DNA of 64,000 nucleotides, from NCBI RefSeq assembly GCF_000226115.1, contig NC_016458.1, positions 3,630,001-3,694,000 of the forward strand, read 5' to 3'. Source of the stretch: Thermothielavioides terrestris NRRL 8126. Taxonomy: Eukaryota; Ascomycota; Sordariomycetes; Sordariales; Chaetomiaceae. A program made the position numbers and the translations under genes. Of the stretch, positions 1-10,912 are shown one piece after another (position 1 is the first letter of the stretch; every line of letters begins with the position of its first letter). Below the pieces are notes generated by a model. The model worked only from the letters and a program-made list of their open reading frames with translations, did not search any database and had not been told where the DNA came from.

Positions 1-742
1 CATAGGAGCCAGTGTCTCGTAGCTTCGGATGAAGTCCTTGCGCGCGTTGGTCGGCACTGCGATGAGATGCGTTTCCAGATACTCCGAATCTTGCACGAGC
101 AAGCTCGGATCGACGACCGGGGTCAATGACTTGGTTGAGAGGTTTCCGCTGGTGCATGTTAGCGTCCCCGGCAGGAAGACAGGAAACGGTCCAGGGCAAC
201 CCACGTCTGCTTCCTCTGTAGCGTCGCCAGCGCGGTTTTAACCCCGTTGTATTGGTTGAACTTGGCTTTGACATCGTTGTCGATGTTTTGCAGCTCCTTT
301 TGGAGATTTTCAATCAGCTCCCCCAACGGCCGATCGGCTCGGTACCGCACTTTGTTCCATTGGAAAGTGCGCAAATACTGATCCGTGGGCTCTGCGCACA
401 CCTCGTCAGGGACAAATGTGGAATGGGTGAGAGGAAAGCTGGAGCGCAAAGCCTACTGTCGTTGACCGTCTTCTGCTGCGCCGCCTTCTCTTCGTCTCCA
501 TCCAGAATTCCTCTCAGAGAATCTGCAACTTTCGCAGCTGCGGCTTCGCATGCGGCATTGAGCTTTGCAAGGTCATCTGCATGCTGTACTAGAGCGTCGA
601 GGGTGCCGATCTTGAACGGCGGTATAGAAAACGGCAGCGTTTCACCGTTATCTCGCCCAATTGTAGCGGCCAGCGCTGTCAAAGGGTCATCGTCGAAGAT
701 TCGAAGGGGCAGCGAAACGAGGATGTACTGAGTTGGCTGCAT
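1..742 (-). CDS. VMA5: V-type proton ATPase subunit C (partial, 5' part)
   Basis: Subunit C of the V1 sector of the vacuolar proton pump, a peripheral-stalk subunit that clamps V1 to Vo during reversible assembly. The N-terminus MQPTQYILVSLPLRIFDD and the block DQYLRTFQWNKVRYRADRPL are typical of the family. Model: exon 1 742-457, intron 456-392 (GTAGGC...GCGCAG), exon 2 391-205, intron 204-149 (GTGGGT...CACCAG, branch CTAAC), exon 3 148 to the left edge. Joining restores VND-K-PTDQY and KQ-T-GNLSTK. The gene runs off the window, so roughly the first half of the usual ~390-residue protein is visible. The start is the first in-frame ATG (742) and matches the family N-terminus. It is divergent from the AT-hook gene at 2378. 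Confidence 0.93.
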
Positions 743-2377
743 GGTCGGTTATCGTACCCTAGGCCGGCGGCTGCGCGGAGAGAGTGTCGGGGTACAAATG
801 GAACGAAGATGAAGTGGACGATAGAGCCTTGCGCCCCAAACAGCTTGTTGGAGCAGCAGAAGTTGGCGTTTGTGATGTGGCCGTCTGGTATGTTGGGGAA
901 GATGGTGGTTGGTTGTCGAAGGTTGGCTTGCTGTTGGACCAGGTCGCAATTGTGTGGCCCGTCGTCGGAACCCCAGTCGGAGGCGAGCTAATTCACGAAA
1001 CCAGGTGTCGAATGCAAGTTCTACTCCAGAAGAGGAGGCACAGTTGGCGGGAATTTGAATCGAGGTAGAAGAGGAACAACTTGAACGGTTGGTGTTGGCG
1101 TTGATGTACCGCCGAAGTGCCCCACCCGTAACCTTCCTGCTGGCCCGGTAAGCTATACGGATACCGATCCGTACAATGAGGTAACATACTTTGTAATTTT
1201 AAGCAAGGCAGGTACGTGAGGTTAAACATACCGCGATGCATCACACGGCATTGGGAAAATTCGTGTTGGGCAACATGGTCATCAATAAAGTTGTGTATGG
1301 TGTACATACGGCTACATCAATACGGTGGTGGTTACATTACGCCCTTGAGCTTCGCATTCGTTGTTTTCTGTATTTGGAGTTCATGTCCCTGCCGGAGCAG
1401 CCTCGCGGGTCAGGTCAGGTAAGCACCTACCGGTAATTTGTAAATCACGCAGCAGTATCTAGAGGTACAGAGTCACGTTACTGTCAGTCTCAAGCTCCTA
1501 CCTTAACATTCCTACGCCAAAACTCCGTCTGGTCACAGCCACTGTCGGTATGTGACGAGCAACGCAGTACGCAGCAGCTAAACAGACATTGCCTCTCCAA
1601 GGCAGGGGAGTGAACATACCAACCTGACCCCCACAACTGACGGCAACGATAGTTGACGACACTCCTCATAGTCTGACTACCGACCCAGCATGCAAGTCTC
1701 CTTCCCTTGAGAGAGTAACTAATCCGAAATCTTGATCCAACTTCGCCCCGGCCGGCTCTGCCACAACTGGCTTCTTCTCCCGCTGTGCTGTGCATGGAGA
1801 ACTCACTATCGTCGCACGAGACGGAACTCCTCACTTGATCGTTCTCGAGTGCTCGCCGACATTTCCTACCTATATCCGCCCGACCTGGAACGTCTTCCGA
1901 CGGCGAACCGCGGCAGGCCCGAAGCTTGACAGCTGTCGCTGTGCGGTCTGAGGTCGCGTTGATCCAATTGACACACCAAGCTCTTCCGCCGACAATCCGC
2001 GTTGCGTCCTGGGCCGAGTGGAGCCAAGCGCGCGATACCGTTGTTTAATCAAGGCTTTTGTTGTTTTCGCTTCACCGCTGCCGATCTACGCCTGGGCTTT
2101 TGGCTGGATATTATTCTGTCCTCGACGTCTATCGAACATGGGGTTTGCGCCCTGATCGCAAGCCTGCCGCGCCGCAGCACTTAGCCCACCAGCAGCCACC
2201 TCATCTACCACCCCGTGAGCAATCCGTGCTATCCACCCGCCGAACTCCAAGCCGTCCTGAATTGCGAGCTCCCGATGGCGACGGCTTCTGGTAAGCCGCA
2301 GTGCGGCGCTCTTCTCCAGACTCCTCGCTGACCGCTCTCCCCGCGTTGCCACAGTCCCCGCTGCTCAGGCCCCCGCG
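743..2377. other. Divergent intergenic region VMA5 / AT-hook gene
   Basis: No convincing coding sequence: the short frames here lack family-like sequence and splice logic. It presumably holds the two divergent promoters and 5' leaders. Nothing else stands out. Confidence 0.6.
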
Positions 2378-5300
2378 ATGGCCGCCGCCAACCCGACAGC
2401 CATGCCGTCTCTTACTCCATCACTCGACCAGGCAGCGCCGCCTGCGCATTCGTCGAGCGGCAGTTCGGTGGCAACAGCTGCCCCCGCCCACGCCCCAAGG
2501 TTTGGCTCGCTGGTCTCCTCCGAGCCGCCCCCCCAAGAGGCCTCGAACGGAGCCCATCGAGATGGGCGTATTCGCAATCCCGTACCGAGCAAACTGAAGG
2601 GGAAAACCGACGGTTCCAGAGGAAACTTTGGCGTCATGCAGATCGAGGTCGCTGGCAGGGCCGATGCTACCGATCGCGACGCCCAGGCGAAGAGGACTAG
2701 CGAGAGCACACAGCTGGCCGCCAAGCGTGCTTTTGAGAACGGCTACGTTTCCCTCCGCAGAAGCCGGTTTGTGCATCTACCCGATGAGCCGGCAGCAAAG
2801 CCCTACGTGCCGCCTTCGGCACCGGTCTCAGCGCCGGCGGCCCCCCAACGCCACTTCCCGCTGGGTCCTGAAGAGACCAAATCTGAGCAGGCGCGTTTGC
2901 TGACTCTGCTACGAAGCCTCCATCCGGTGCTTGTTGTGGACCAGATATGCAAGGCGCTGGCTTTCTTTGGTGGCATTCCTGGAGCACTGCCACCCGCAAA
3001 TGGGAAGTTCCCGGAAAGCGCAGAAGCAAACGGGTCGGGAAGCCTTTTCGTTGGCTGGATTGCGGAGATATTTCCCAAGCTGGGAGGGAACTCGGGACAA
3101 CAGAGCTTGGACTCCGTCCGGCCACTGGACAATCCCCAGCCCGTGAAACGCAAGCGAGGCCGACCGAAAGGGAGCAAAGCCACCAAAACACGGAAAGATA
3201 AGGGGGTCAAGAAGCGTTCTAACAAGGCCCGGCCTGACACGGACCAACAACAAGCATCAAGTATCCCGGATGATAGCTGGATCGACGTCGACGACGGCGG
3301 CGTGGCGAGCACCGACCACGCTGACCCCGATGTGATGCCCCTTCCGCATGCCGCGAGCCCGAAACCGCAGCGTGGCTCTTCGACTACGGCTATGATGCCT
3401 GGAAACCCTACCGAACCGTCCAACGCGGCGGCGAAGACGGCACTGCCAGCGGCACCTGCCGCCGGTGGTACAGCCGCTGACGGGCCGCCGAGCGCGAGGA
3501 GAAGGGGGCGCCCAAAGGGCTCGAAAAACCGGCCAAAGGACTGGGCCGTGAACTCCGTCCAACCACACGTGGAGACGGAAACCCAACCTACCCAGGGGGC
3601 CCCCGCTCCTTCACAGAACGCCCAAAGAACTCCAATGGATCACACGGTTCTGCCTGCGGCTGGCCTACTCGATGCCCAGTCGTCAACGGCCGTGAATTCG
3701 GCACCTGAAGCACCTCCTAAGAGGAAGGCCGGCAGATCAAAAGGTGCTGGACCTAAGCAACAAGCGCAAATGCAGCAGAGTGAGATTTCACCAGGATCTG
3801 AGCAACCGCACGAGACCGGTATCACAGGGTCGTCCAACTCCGATCCAGCAGCGCACGGCCAACTGCCGGCGTCTTACCCGTCCCAGATCACACATGACTC
3901 GCATGCTCAAAGTTTGACACTCCCAACTCCTCCCACAGCCAGCCCTTCCCAGGCGAAACCATCCAAAAGCGCAGGGCAGAAGAGGAAGAGGAAAGGGGAC
4001 GCGGCTGCCGACGCGTCCCTTGCCCCTCCAGGTGACCATCGCGACGGGTCGGCTCCGATGCAAGATGTGAGCGGGCGCGCATTGCCCACGCCACCGAGCA
4101 ACCCAGGAGCGCCACCGCTAGCAACAGCGCCGGAGCCCGCCCCTAAACGCCAGCGGAAGGCTAAAGAGCCTAGAAGCCTGTCAAGGAGCGGGAACCAGGT
4201 TGCTCCCCAAGCCATCACCGGGCCGCCTGCCATTGCGGCAACTGGAGCTTCGTCATCCAAGTCTGTGCCTGATCCGAGCCCTAGACTAGGTTCGGCTCCC
4301 GCGCCAGTCTCGGCCCGCAAATCTGAGCCAACGCTACTCGCTGCTCCTGTGGAGTCGGCGGCGACATCAGTCCCTTCGTCTCAACAGGGACAGTTTGAAG
4401 GACAGTCCTCTCCTACAACGGATACTTACGGCGCGCAACTTCAAGCTCAGTTTGACCAACAAACCGAAGTTGAGCCTCACACGATCGCGCCGGCAAACCC
4501 TCGAAGCCCGACGCAGCTCGTGAATACTCGCTTACAGCAACAGCCACACCGGCAGCCACCTGCAGCACCGCAGCAGCAGAGATTCGCCCAGCCGCCTAAC
4601 CATCAGCAGCTACTCCAGCGCCAGCATCAGAACCAACAGCACGCATCTGTTGCTCACAGTCGATCTCCCAACGCTCAGTCGCAGTCGGTCAACAGCTCGG
4701 TGGTAGCACACCAGCAGCAGCAGCAGCAGCAGCAGCCGCACCAACCCCAGCCACAACAACAACAAACAAGAACATTACAAAACCACTATAATCAATACCG
4801 CGTCCAGAGCTCACACTACCGCCAGCATCAGCAGCAAGCTTACATATCTTCACCGCCGGAGCAGTCGCAGCATCAACGGTTTTCGGGCGGACAGCCACAG
4901 AGTACACAGATGCCCGTGACTCAGCAATATTCGACGAGCATCTCCCAGACCCAGCAGTATGCCTCCAACCAGCAATCATTCGTGGCCAATCAACAGCAAT
5001 ACTCGGCCGGCCAGCAGCAAAAGGCCTCGTCGCAACAGCGCTATCAGCAGCAGCTAGCGACTACTTCGGCAGAGACCGCTTCTTTTACCACGCATCAGTC
5101 TCCGCATTTCAGCCCATCGACAACTGCCAATTTTAGCCCTGTCGATGCCGGTTATCGTAGCCCCGCCGCCAGCTTGACCAACGCTTCTTATGGACAACGG
5201 AACCAGTCTACCGCGCCGTCCCCTGCGGCGCCATTCAGAGCCGCCAGCACACACGGATTGCCGCCGCATTCGTCACATTTCGGGACGGGCAACGCGAGTC

Positions 5301-5599
5301 TCCAGCAACGTTCTATGAGCTCGGGCCAGCCGTCTTCTCAAGGGATGCCAGGTTTGGCTAGTGTGCAGGCATTTGCAGGCAGCACTGCTTCAGATTGGGG
5401 TTTGTTTGATTCGAGTCCTTTGGATGCAGCGGGGCAGCAAGGGGCAATGGGAATGAGCAATGCGAACTACGGCATCGGCGCAGCCAGTGTTCGAGCATCG
5501 TCGAACGGTGACCCTGGGTTTTCTGCCGCCAGTCTGACGACCTTTGATACCTCGGGTTTGGGGGGTGCTGATCGTTTTTATGGAGTAGGGCGGCGGTGA
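2378..5599 (+). CDS. AT-hook, glutamine-rich nuclear protein
   Basis: Single-exon protein of 1073 residues with no enzyme domain that I recognise. Three basic GRP-type AT-hooks or near-hooks are visible: KRGRPKGSK near residue 258, RRGRPKGSKN near 376 and the degenerate KAGRSKGAG near 450. A bipartite-like basic stretch QKRKRKGD lies near 535. A short ordered-looking segment (about 165-235, LLTLLRSLHPVLVVDQICKA) precedes the hooks. Residues about 690-900 are Gln/His/Ser-rich, including eight consecutive Gln encoded by (CAG)8 at 4712-4735. AT-hooks bind the minor groove of AT-rich DNA, so a chromatin or transcription role is likely, but the specific function is unknown. The start is ATG 2378 (context GCGATGG). 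Conserved relatives in Sordariomycetes are expected but were not searched. Confidence 0.85.
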   Translation: MAAANPTAMPSLTPSLDQAAPPAHSSSGSSVATAAPAHAPRFGSLVSSEPPPQEASNGAHRDGRIRNPVPSKLKGKTDGSRGNFGVMQIEVAGRADATDRDAQAKRTSESTQLAAKRAFENGYVSLRRSRFVHLPDEPAAKPYVPPSAPVSAPAAPQRHFPLGPEETKSEQARLLTLLRSLHPVLVVDQICKALAFFGGIPGALPPANGKFPESAEANGSGSLFVGWIAEIFPKLGGNSGQQSLDSVRPLDNPQPVKRKRGRPKGSKATKTRKDKGVKKRSNKARPDTDQQQASSIPDDSWIDVDDGGVASTDHADPDVMPLPHAASPKPQRGSSTTAMMPGNPTEPSNAAAKTALPAAPAAGGTAADGPPSARRRGRPKGSKNRPKDWAVNSVQPHVETETQPTQGAPAPSQNAQRTPMDHTVLPAAGLLDAQSSTAVNSAPEAPPKRKAGRSKGAGPKQQAQMQQSEISPGSEQPHETGITGSSNSDPAAHGQLPASYPSQITHDSHAQSLTLPTPPTASPSQAKPSKSAGQKRKRKGDAAADASLAPPGDHRDGSAPMQDVSGRALPTPPSNPGAPPLATAPEPAPKRQRKAKEPRSLSRSGNQVAPQAITGPPAIAATGASSSKSVPDPSPRLGSAPAPVSARKSEPTLLAAPVESAATSVPSSQQGQFEGQSSPTTDTYGAQLQAQFDQQTEVEPHTIAPANPRSPTQLVNTRLQQQPHRQPPAAPQQQRFAQPPNHQQLLQRQHQNQQHASVAHSRSPNAQSQSVNSSVVAHQQQQQQQQPHQPQPQQQQTRTLQNHYNQYRVQSSHYRQHQQQAYISSPPEQSQHQRFSGGQPQSTQMPVTQQYSTSISQTQQYASNQQSFVANQQQYSAGQQQKASSQQRYQQQLATTSAETASFTTHQSPHFSPSTTANFSPVDAGYRSPAASLTNASYGQRNQSTAPSPAAPFRAASTHGLPPHSSHFGTGNASLQQRSMSSGQPSSQGMPGLASVQAFAGSTASDWGLFDSSPLDAAGQQGAMGMSNANYGIGAASVRASSNGDPGFSAASLTTFDTSGLGGADRFYGVGRR
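4712..4735 (+). repeat. (CAG)8 microsatellite in coding sequence
   Basis: Eight perfect CAG units encode the longest Gln run of the AT-hook protein and are followed by mixed CAA/CAG codons. Length polymorphism between strains is likely. Confidence 0.9.
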
Positions 5600-6744
5600 A
5601 GTACATTGGACCGGCGTTAACTTGGGCTTGTTTATCTGGTGTCAACTATACTGTGTAGGTGGTTTTGGCTTGCGCGGGTGGGATGGATTTTATGCATTGG
5701 CAATGACGATATATGATGCAAGCCTTCCCTGAGCATTGCACCCATAGCATCTGGGGGCAACATTGTCGATTCCTTGACAATTATACTTTCTTTTGACACA
5801 TTCGTTTTATTTGCTTCTCTCACTGCTTATCTGACTGCTCCCGTGTTTTGCCTCTGGTGTTGCTCGGTCCATGCGATGCCGGACATCGAGGCAGGCAATT
5901 ATCCCTCCCAGTGCGGGAGCGACGTTGTCCATGTGCTCCCTACTTCAACTGAAAATCACAACGGCGGATGAAGGTCTCTCATTGAGCAAGCCATGCGCTG
6001 CAGCCTGAACTGCGGCTTATTGGAGACAGCAGGAAGATAACTAGATGGGGCAGGGTGATGGTCACCACTCACGCCAACTCGCGGGCCAACGCCTTGAATT
6101 AGGGTATGGCGAACAAGATGATCAAATGCTCATCTATCCCAAGACATTTCCGCCACTCCCCACAGGATAGCACCGGGGATTCTCTCCTACCTCCAGGAGC
6201 ATTCCTTCGCCCATTGAACACGTGCCAGGCTGATCCCGCGATCGGCTGGGCAAAACATGCCCAGTGCCGTCTAGGAGAATAACAAGGTGGCCTTCAGACA
6301 TACAAGTACACTGACCGCAAAAAAGCACAGTTGGGCAAACCCATGCAGCCCTCCAAATCGCCCAAATACAAGAATAGGAGTCAAAGTGAGACCAGTCACC
6401 CCCATACACCTAGCTCCTCATGCTGACCTCTGGCCCGAGATACCCGCACGTGTTGGGAATAAAAAAGAGTAGCCGTTAACGCCTGTAAATGCCCTTTTGC
6501 TTTCCAAGAAGAAAAAAAAAAAAGAAAAAAGGAAAATAAAGTTGCAACATAGGAAAAGCTCGATCCGGCTGTCGGGCTGCTGTCATAGTGTGCGGCAGAT
6601 TGTGGTGGATGATAATCGGTGGTGAGTGAATCGTTGGAACCGGGCCTGGCTGACGTCTCAGGGTCCATGCCCCTCTGGTCGATTGAAAGAAGAATGGCAA
6701 ACAAGAGAAAGGGAATGCTCGGTGCATGGAATGTGTTCCGCATG
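5600..6744. other. Convergent 3' region
   Basis: About 1.1 kb between the stop codons of the AT-hook gene (+) and the F-box gene (-). It contains an A-rich tract near 6509-6540. No supportable gene. Confidence 0.6.
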
Positions 6745-8375
6745 TTACTCCAAGGAGTCCTCCTCGATCGCGTCCAGATTCGGTCGGACAGAGTCGGGGG
6801 CGACAGTGCCGTACAGCCACTGGTCCTCATCGTCGACGCCATCTTCACGGATGAGGTCGGTCAATATTTGCGCATTGCGTCGAATGTCTGAAGGTCGTTC
6901 GACGATTTTGCGGTCGAGAATCATGGTCTCGGCCGTTTCCAACCAGATCTTCTGCAGTACCGGCAGGTCGGGAAGGAGCATTCTTGCTTCTTCCCGAGTC
7001 AGACTACCCATGGGCATGCCGGCGGCGAGACTGGTGCAGAAAACAAGACTCTCCGGCTGCTTCCCTTGGGCAACACTCGCATGGCTTGAACTCCCAGAGC
7101 TCGAGCTCGTGTCGTTCGTGCCGCTGTTGATCGAGGCGATCGACGACTTCTTGCGTTTGAGCCCCAGCACCCCCCGCCGTTTTTTCGTCTCCGGCTCGGT
7201 CGCCTCTCGGGTGATGGACCCATACCAGCTATCGACGGCTGCCCGTCGAGCATTGTAACCCTTGACCTCCCATATCCTCTCCACCTCCCGCAGGCCGCCA
7301 AGACAGAGGATCGCGACGTGTACCTCATCCGGCGGTCTATCCCTAAGATACCCCCTTAACGATCGCTCAACCCGGCCGACATATGACGGAGGTCGAAGGC
7401 GTCTGCAGAAGGACGAGATCACCAAGGGGAACGCCTCGTGGACGCGCAAAAGAGTTCGATCATCGTACATGCTGAGGATTTCGGCCTCAATCGGGTTGAC
7501 GGTGTACGGGGTGCGGTGCAGTCCGTTGCCGTCGTGCTCGGCGATGTACTTGAGGTGCAGTTTCCGGTAAGTCTCGAAAAAGTGAAACACAGTGAAGAGC
7601 ACTGGAATGAGACGCCGTCGCATCCGTTCCCTCTGTGGCGCAAATTCCCTCTTCTTTTCCTCCGTGTTCCTCAGGAACAGCTCCTTCGATATCCATTCGC
7701 ACATTAGGTAGGATAACTTGGCAGCAACGTGGAGTCGGTGCCATATCCCACAGAGGTAATGCAGGTTCAACGGGACGCCCTCCGGAGGGGGGTAAAGACG
7801 CTTGGCGTACGCGGGCACATGATGGTCGAGATGATAGCGAGCTATGGGCGACTCATTCAGCGAAACCAGAGCGTGCATTGATCTGGACGCCAGCCGCAAA
7901 TTCAGCACGTCTGAGAGCGGGAGCGAGGCGATGATCTCCACCTGCAATTCGTTCGGCAGGGCAACGAAGAGCTGGTCAAACGGAACGCTGGCAAGACGCG
8001 ATTAGCTTCATTGGGCGGGCGAGCGGATTGCTGGCAAACTTGTGTCACTCACCGTTGCTTGGGTGCGGCCGAAGGAGTCGACGAGGCTCTTCGCTCGGAA
8101 TGGTCGGTGCTGCTCGCGGTGGTGACCGAAGAGCCTTTGACGTGGAATTTGTTCCTGAAGAAGTTCAAACTTCTCTTGTCGGATCGCTTCTGTTCGCCAG
8201 CTTTGTGGGGTGCGCTTTCGGGCTCAGACAGATTGGAGCCCCGAATGGGGAGTATGAACGGGGATTGGGAGAGTCCGGCGCCAGGAGCTGCGGCAGGCGT
8301 GGCATTTTGCTGTGACTGGTTAAACTTCTCCAGGTAGCGCTCCGACCCGAATTCTGTGACATGTAGAGGCTCCAT
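6745..8375 (-). CDS. F-box domain protein
   Basis: Predicted substrate-recognition subunit of an SCF ubiquitin ligase. Model: exon 1 8375-8053, intron 8052-7988 (GTGAGT...TTGCCAG), exon 2 7987-6745; 521 residues. The F-box straddles the intron: VPFDQLFVALPNEL joins QVEIIASLPLSDVLNLRLASRS (about residues 108-145), with the usual LP..L..I...L pattern. The remainder is a leucine-rich alpha-helical region with no repeat family that I recognise. A basic/serine linker (TKKRRGVLGLKRKKSS) lies near residue 380 and the tail is acidic. The start at 8375 (MEPLHVTEF) is the first ATG in a family-like context; the open frame continues upstream without an ATG. The target is unknown. Confidence 0.85.
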
Positions 8376-10423
8376 GATTCCTGGCTGCGAGTCGGCAATG
8401 CAGCCGCAGAGCCGAAGACAAGCTGGGCACCCCGGTGGAGTAAAAAGCGCATGCAGAAGCACGCGCGAACAGCCGTTCCCTGCCCTACCGAGACGACGCC
8501 GTCGTCAGAGAAGAGATCGCAAAACTCGCAGCAGAGAGGGATCGCAGCTCAATCATGGTGGGAGAGCATCGATCTAATGCGGGACGCTTTTTGGCCACCG
8601 GTGGCGCACGGTTGACAGCGGAAAGCAGGAGGGAAGGCGCGGTCCCGAAGGCCGAGTCGGTAACGCTTGACTGGTGTGATCGGTCCCTGGCGAAGACAGA
8701 CGGCGAGAGCGGCGAGGCGATGAAAAGAGCGCGTGCTCACGACCCTGTGCTGCGCTCTCTCTCCGTCTCTCTCTTTCGGCTCGTAGGACAGCGTCGATAA
8801 TGGCCAACAGAAGTTGTGCAACTTGTCTGAGAGATGGTCGCCAGCGAAAAGAATCCAATCGTGGACTGGCGCAGGCGCGGGCGCGGTGAAGAGCGCCCAC
8901 GATTGATCGATGGATCGCGGCCAACAACGCGAGGTACTCGCAGAAATTCCGCAGAGGTCGGCAGCGACAGGAACAGAAGCCGGGAGACACCGGCCGGCAG
9001 GGAGGACAACGACTGGGAGGAGCGACAGCGACCCCTGTTTTGGGACGGGAGAGGTTGGAGGAGGAGGACGGTGAGTTGGTAAGGGGGCCCACCGAGGGAA
9101 CTGCTGCGGAAGAAAGGCGATAATGCAAGGAAATCCGACAAAAAGAGACACGGAAGTGGTGGTGGTCTGCGTATCCGTACTGTGTATTCCGTACAGAACA
9201 CGGGGAGAGAAATGAATGATCCCAGGTTTACGCTGGGCGTTGCACGGAGGATGGGAAATGGGCCAGCGATGGCAAAAGCGTGGGTGGGTGGTGAAGATTT
9301 GCGAGCGACCGGGGCTCTGGGATGGCGGCGACGGTCTGCGGATGGGCCACGGCGGTTTGGCCGGCGTAATAGTGGGGAGATACTGGAGCCCCATCAGCGG
9401 GCGCGGGACATGGCCCACAGCGTGCGAGCTAAGTACCTGAGAGCATGTGGGCGACCACGCGGAAAACTATGTACCCTGCTATTTCGTGGCTGCCGATTTA
9501 CCAGACAGGGGACGGAGCTCACGAACACCCTGGGCCGATTGCTTGCGTTTCATGGGGGAATGTCCCAATCGGGCCTGTTAGTGCTTCCAGGAAGGGCGCG
9601 CAGAGACCAGCTCCCAGATAGGTCGGTCCAGTATTCCGTACCTGTGGATGTTAAGGAGAGATAGCACGGGCTTTCTTCGGTGCCTTGCATCCTTGCAGGC
9701 AACTTGCGGAGTTGGTCCAGCGGTCCTAACAAATCCTCTCTCCTCTGGCGTAGCAACCCCCGGGCTCAGTGCCTTCTCAGGCTCAGCGGCTGCAGAGCAA
9801 GGTGGCACATCGCAATTTAGCCGTAGCCAATTAAGAGAAGAGAATATCACCGAACACGGCAGCACTTCCCAACTGTGCACACTAACTGCCAAGTGTATCC
9901 CGTACTGTGTACGGAATACGTGATTTACCGTCCAAGCTCAGCGGGGAAGATAGCTCTCCGTTTCACACTTGTTGAAGCACTCCATCGCCTCCATCTCCAC
10001 AACGGTCTTGGGAACCAGCCCGTGAGGAACCCCGCGGGGTTGGGTCCATCACGCTCCCTCCTAACCTCAGGTAGTGTATTCCGTACACAGGTATTGCTGT
10101 GTCCGTACAGATACGCGTGAAGTGTAGTGTACAGACACTCATAGTACGAAAGCACTACTGCGGAGGTAAGGCAGGCCGCCTTGAGTTTTCCAAGGGATGC
10201 TCCGTATCCGCACCTCGATCCGCTAACGGTGACTCCGGTTTTGCGTCCCTCATAGTTAGTTCTCGACATTCTGTACTCTGACTGCGTTGGGCGTCTCGGT
10301 GCGGCTTTTGCTCGCGCCAGCTGCCGAACAAGAGACTGGTCTCGAAGATTTGCACCTTCGTCCAGATTCGCTTCCTACTCGATATGTCTCATATTCTTTC
10401 GTTGTTTTCTTTTTTGGAAGGAA
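8376..10423. other. Gene-free island, left part
   Basis: 5' leader and promoter of the F-box gene plus further non-coding sequence. A 289-codon minus-strand frame at 8549-9418 is pyrimidine-driven low complexity (Pro/Ser/Arg-rich) and is not accepted. Four exact copies of an 11-mer GTATTCCGTAC (either strand) lie between 9184 and 10086. Confidence 0.6.
9184..10086. repeat. Cluster of four GTATTCCGTAC / GTACGGAATAC motifs
   Basis: Exact copies at 9184-9194 (+), 9631-9641 (+), 9909-9919 (-) and 10076-10086 (+). Further exact copies lie at 12453-12463, 16915-16925 and 46460-46470. All seven are intergenic. The motif is a near-palindrome (GTAYTCCGTAC core). Function unknown. Confidence 0.8.
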
Positions 10424-10431
10424 GGGAAGGT
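10424..10431 (+). repeat. Target-site duplication of MITE copy 1, left (GGGAAGGT)
   Basis: Perfect 8-bp direct repeat with 10814-10821, flanking the element at 10432-10813 exactly. Confidence 0.85.
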
Positions 10432-10813
10432 GGTCGTCGTTAAAGAGGTCCCGCCAAGACAAATTTCGGAACCTACCGCTTACAAGTATTTACAAATCGC
10501 CAAGGCCACGACGACTTCGAGCAACATCAACAACGAAGAATCGCAAAGACTCGTAGCAACAACTTCGCGAAACCCCAACCAAATCGAAAGAAAAGAAAAC
10601 GAAATTAACCTATACCCTAACCTTGACCCGTACCCTAACTTTAACCTAAATCCTAACTAGCGGGCGGCTAGCGCTGCCCCCTGCACCCCTAGCGAACTAA
10701 CCCCTTGGCGATAGAGTAAACGCCTTGGCGATCGGGGTTACGTAAAAACGTTGTAAAAACATTGCCGACAATTGGCCGAAATTAGTCTTAGCGGGACCTC
10801 TTTAACGTCTACC
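10432..10813 (+). mobile_element. Non-autonomous DNA transposon (MITE), copy 1, 382 bp
   Basis: The element begins GGTCGTCGTTAAAGAGGTCC and ends with the imperfect inverse of that end (left arm GGTCGTCG, right arm inverse GGTAGACG, then a shared TTAAAGAGGTCCCGC). The terminal inverted repeats are about 38 bp with a few mismatches. It is bounded by the 8-bp duplication GGGAAGGT (10424-10431 and 10814-10821). There is no credible coding frame inside, so it must be mobilised in trans. Eight-bp duplications are typical of the hAT superfamily, also of P and Merlin; the GGT terminus is not the classic hAT CAG/TAG end, so the superfamily is unassigned. The interior holds an array of degenerate CCCTAA units (10607-10657). 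Confidence 0.88.
10607..10657 (+). repeat. Interstitial telomere-like CCCTAA-type array in MITE copy 1
   Basis: Tandem degenerate hexamers such as ACCCTAAC, TTAACC and TCCTAAC. The same array, inverted (TTAGGG-like), lies at 11067-11119 in copy 2, so it is a fixed part of the element rather than a chromosome end. Confidence 0.8.
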
Positions 10814-10821
10814 GGGAAGGT
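10814..10821 (+). repeat. Target-site duplication of MITE copy 1, right (GGGAAGGT)
   Basis: Partner of 10424-10431. Confidence 0.85.
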
Positions 10822-10904
10822 CTTGCCTCAGGGAGAGCAGCAATTCGGTTGGTTGGCGGCCGCCGATCTTTGCTTATGATGAGACTTGCCCCTTGTGCTA
10901 GCAC

Positions 10905-10912
10905 TTTCAGGC
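10905..10912 (+). repeat. Target-site duplication of MITE copy 2, left (TTTCAGGC)
   Basis: Perfect 8-bp direct repeat with 11303-11310, exactly flanking 10913-11302. Confidence 0.85.

Noticed and set aside
8549..9418. 289-codon minus-strand open frame upstream of the F-box gene
   Set aside because: Pro/Ser/Arg-rich, pyrimidine-biased composition, overlapped by several similar frames. No domain-like sequence; best explained as leader/promoter DNA.
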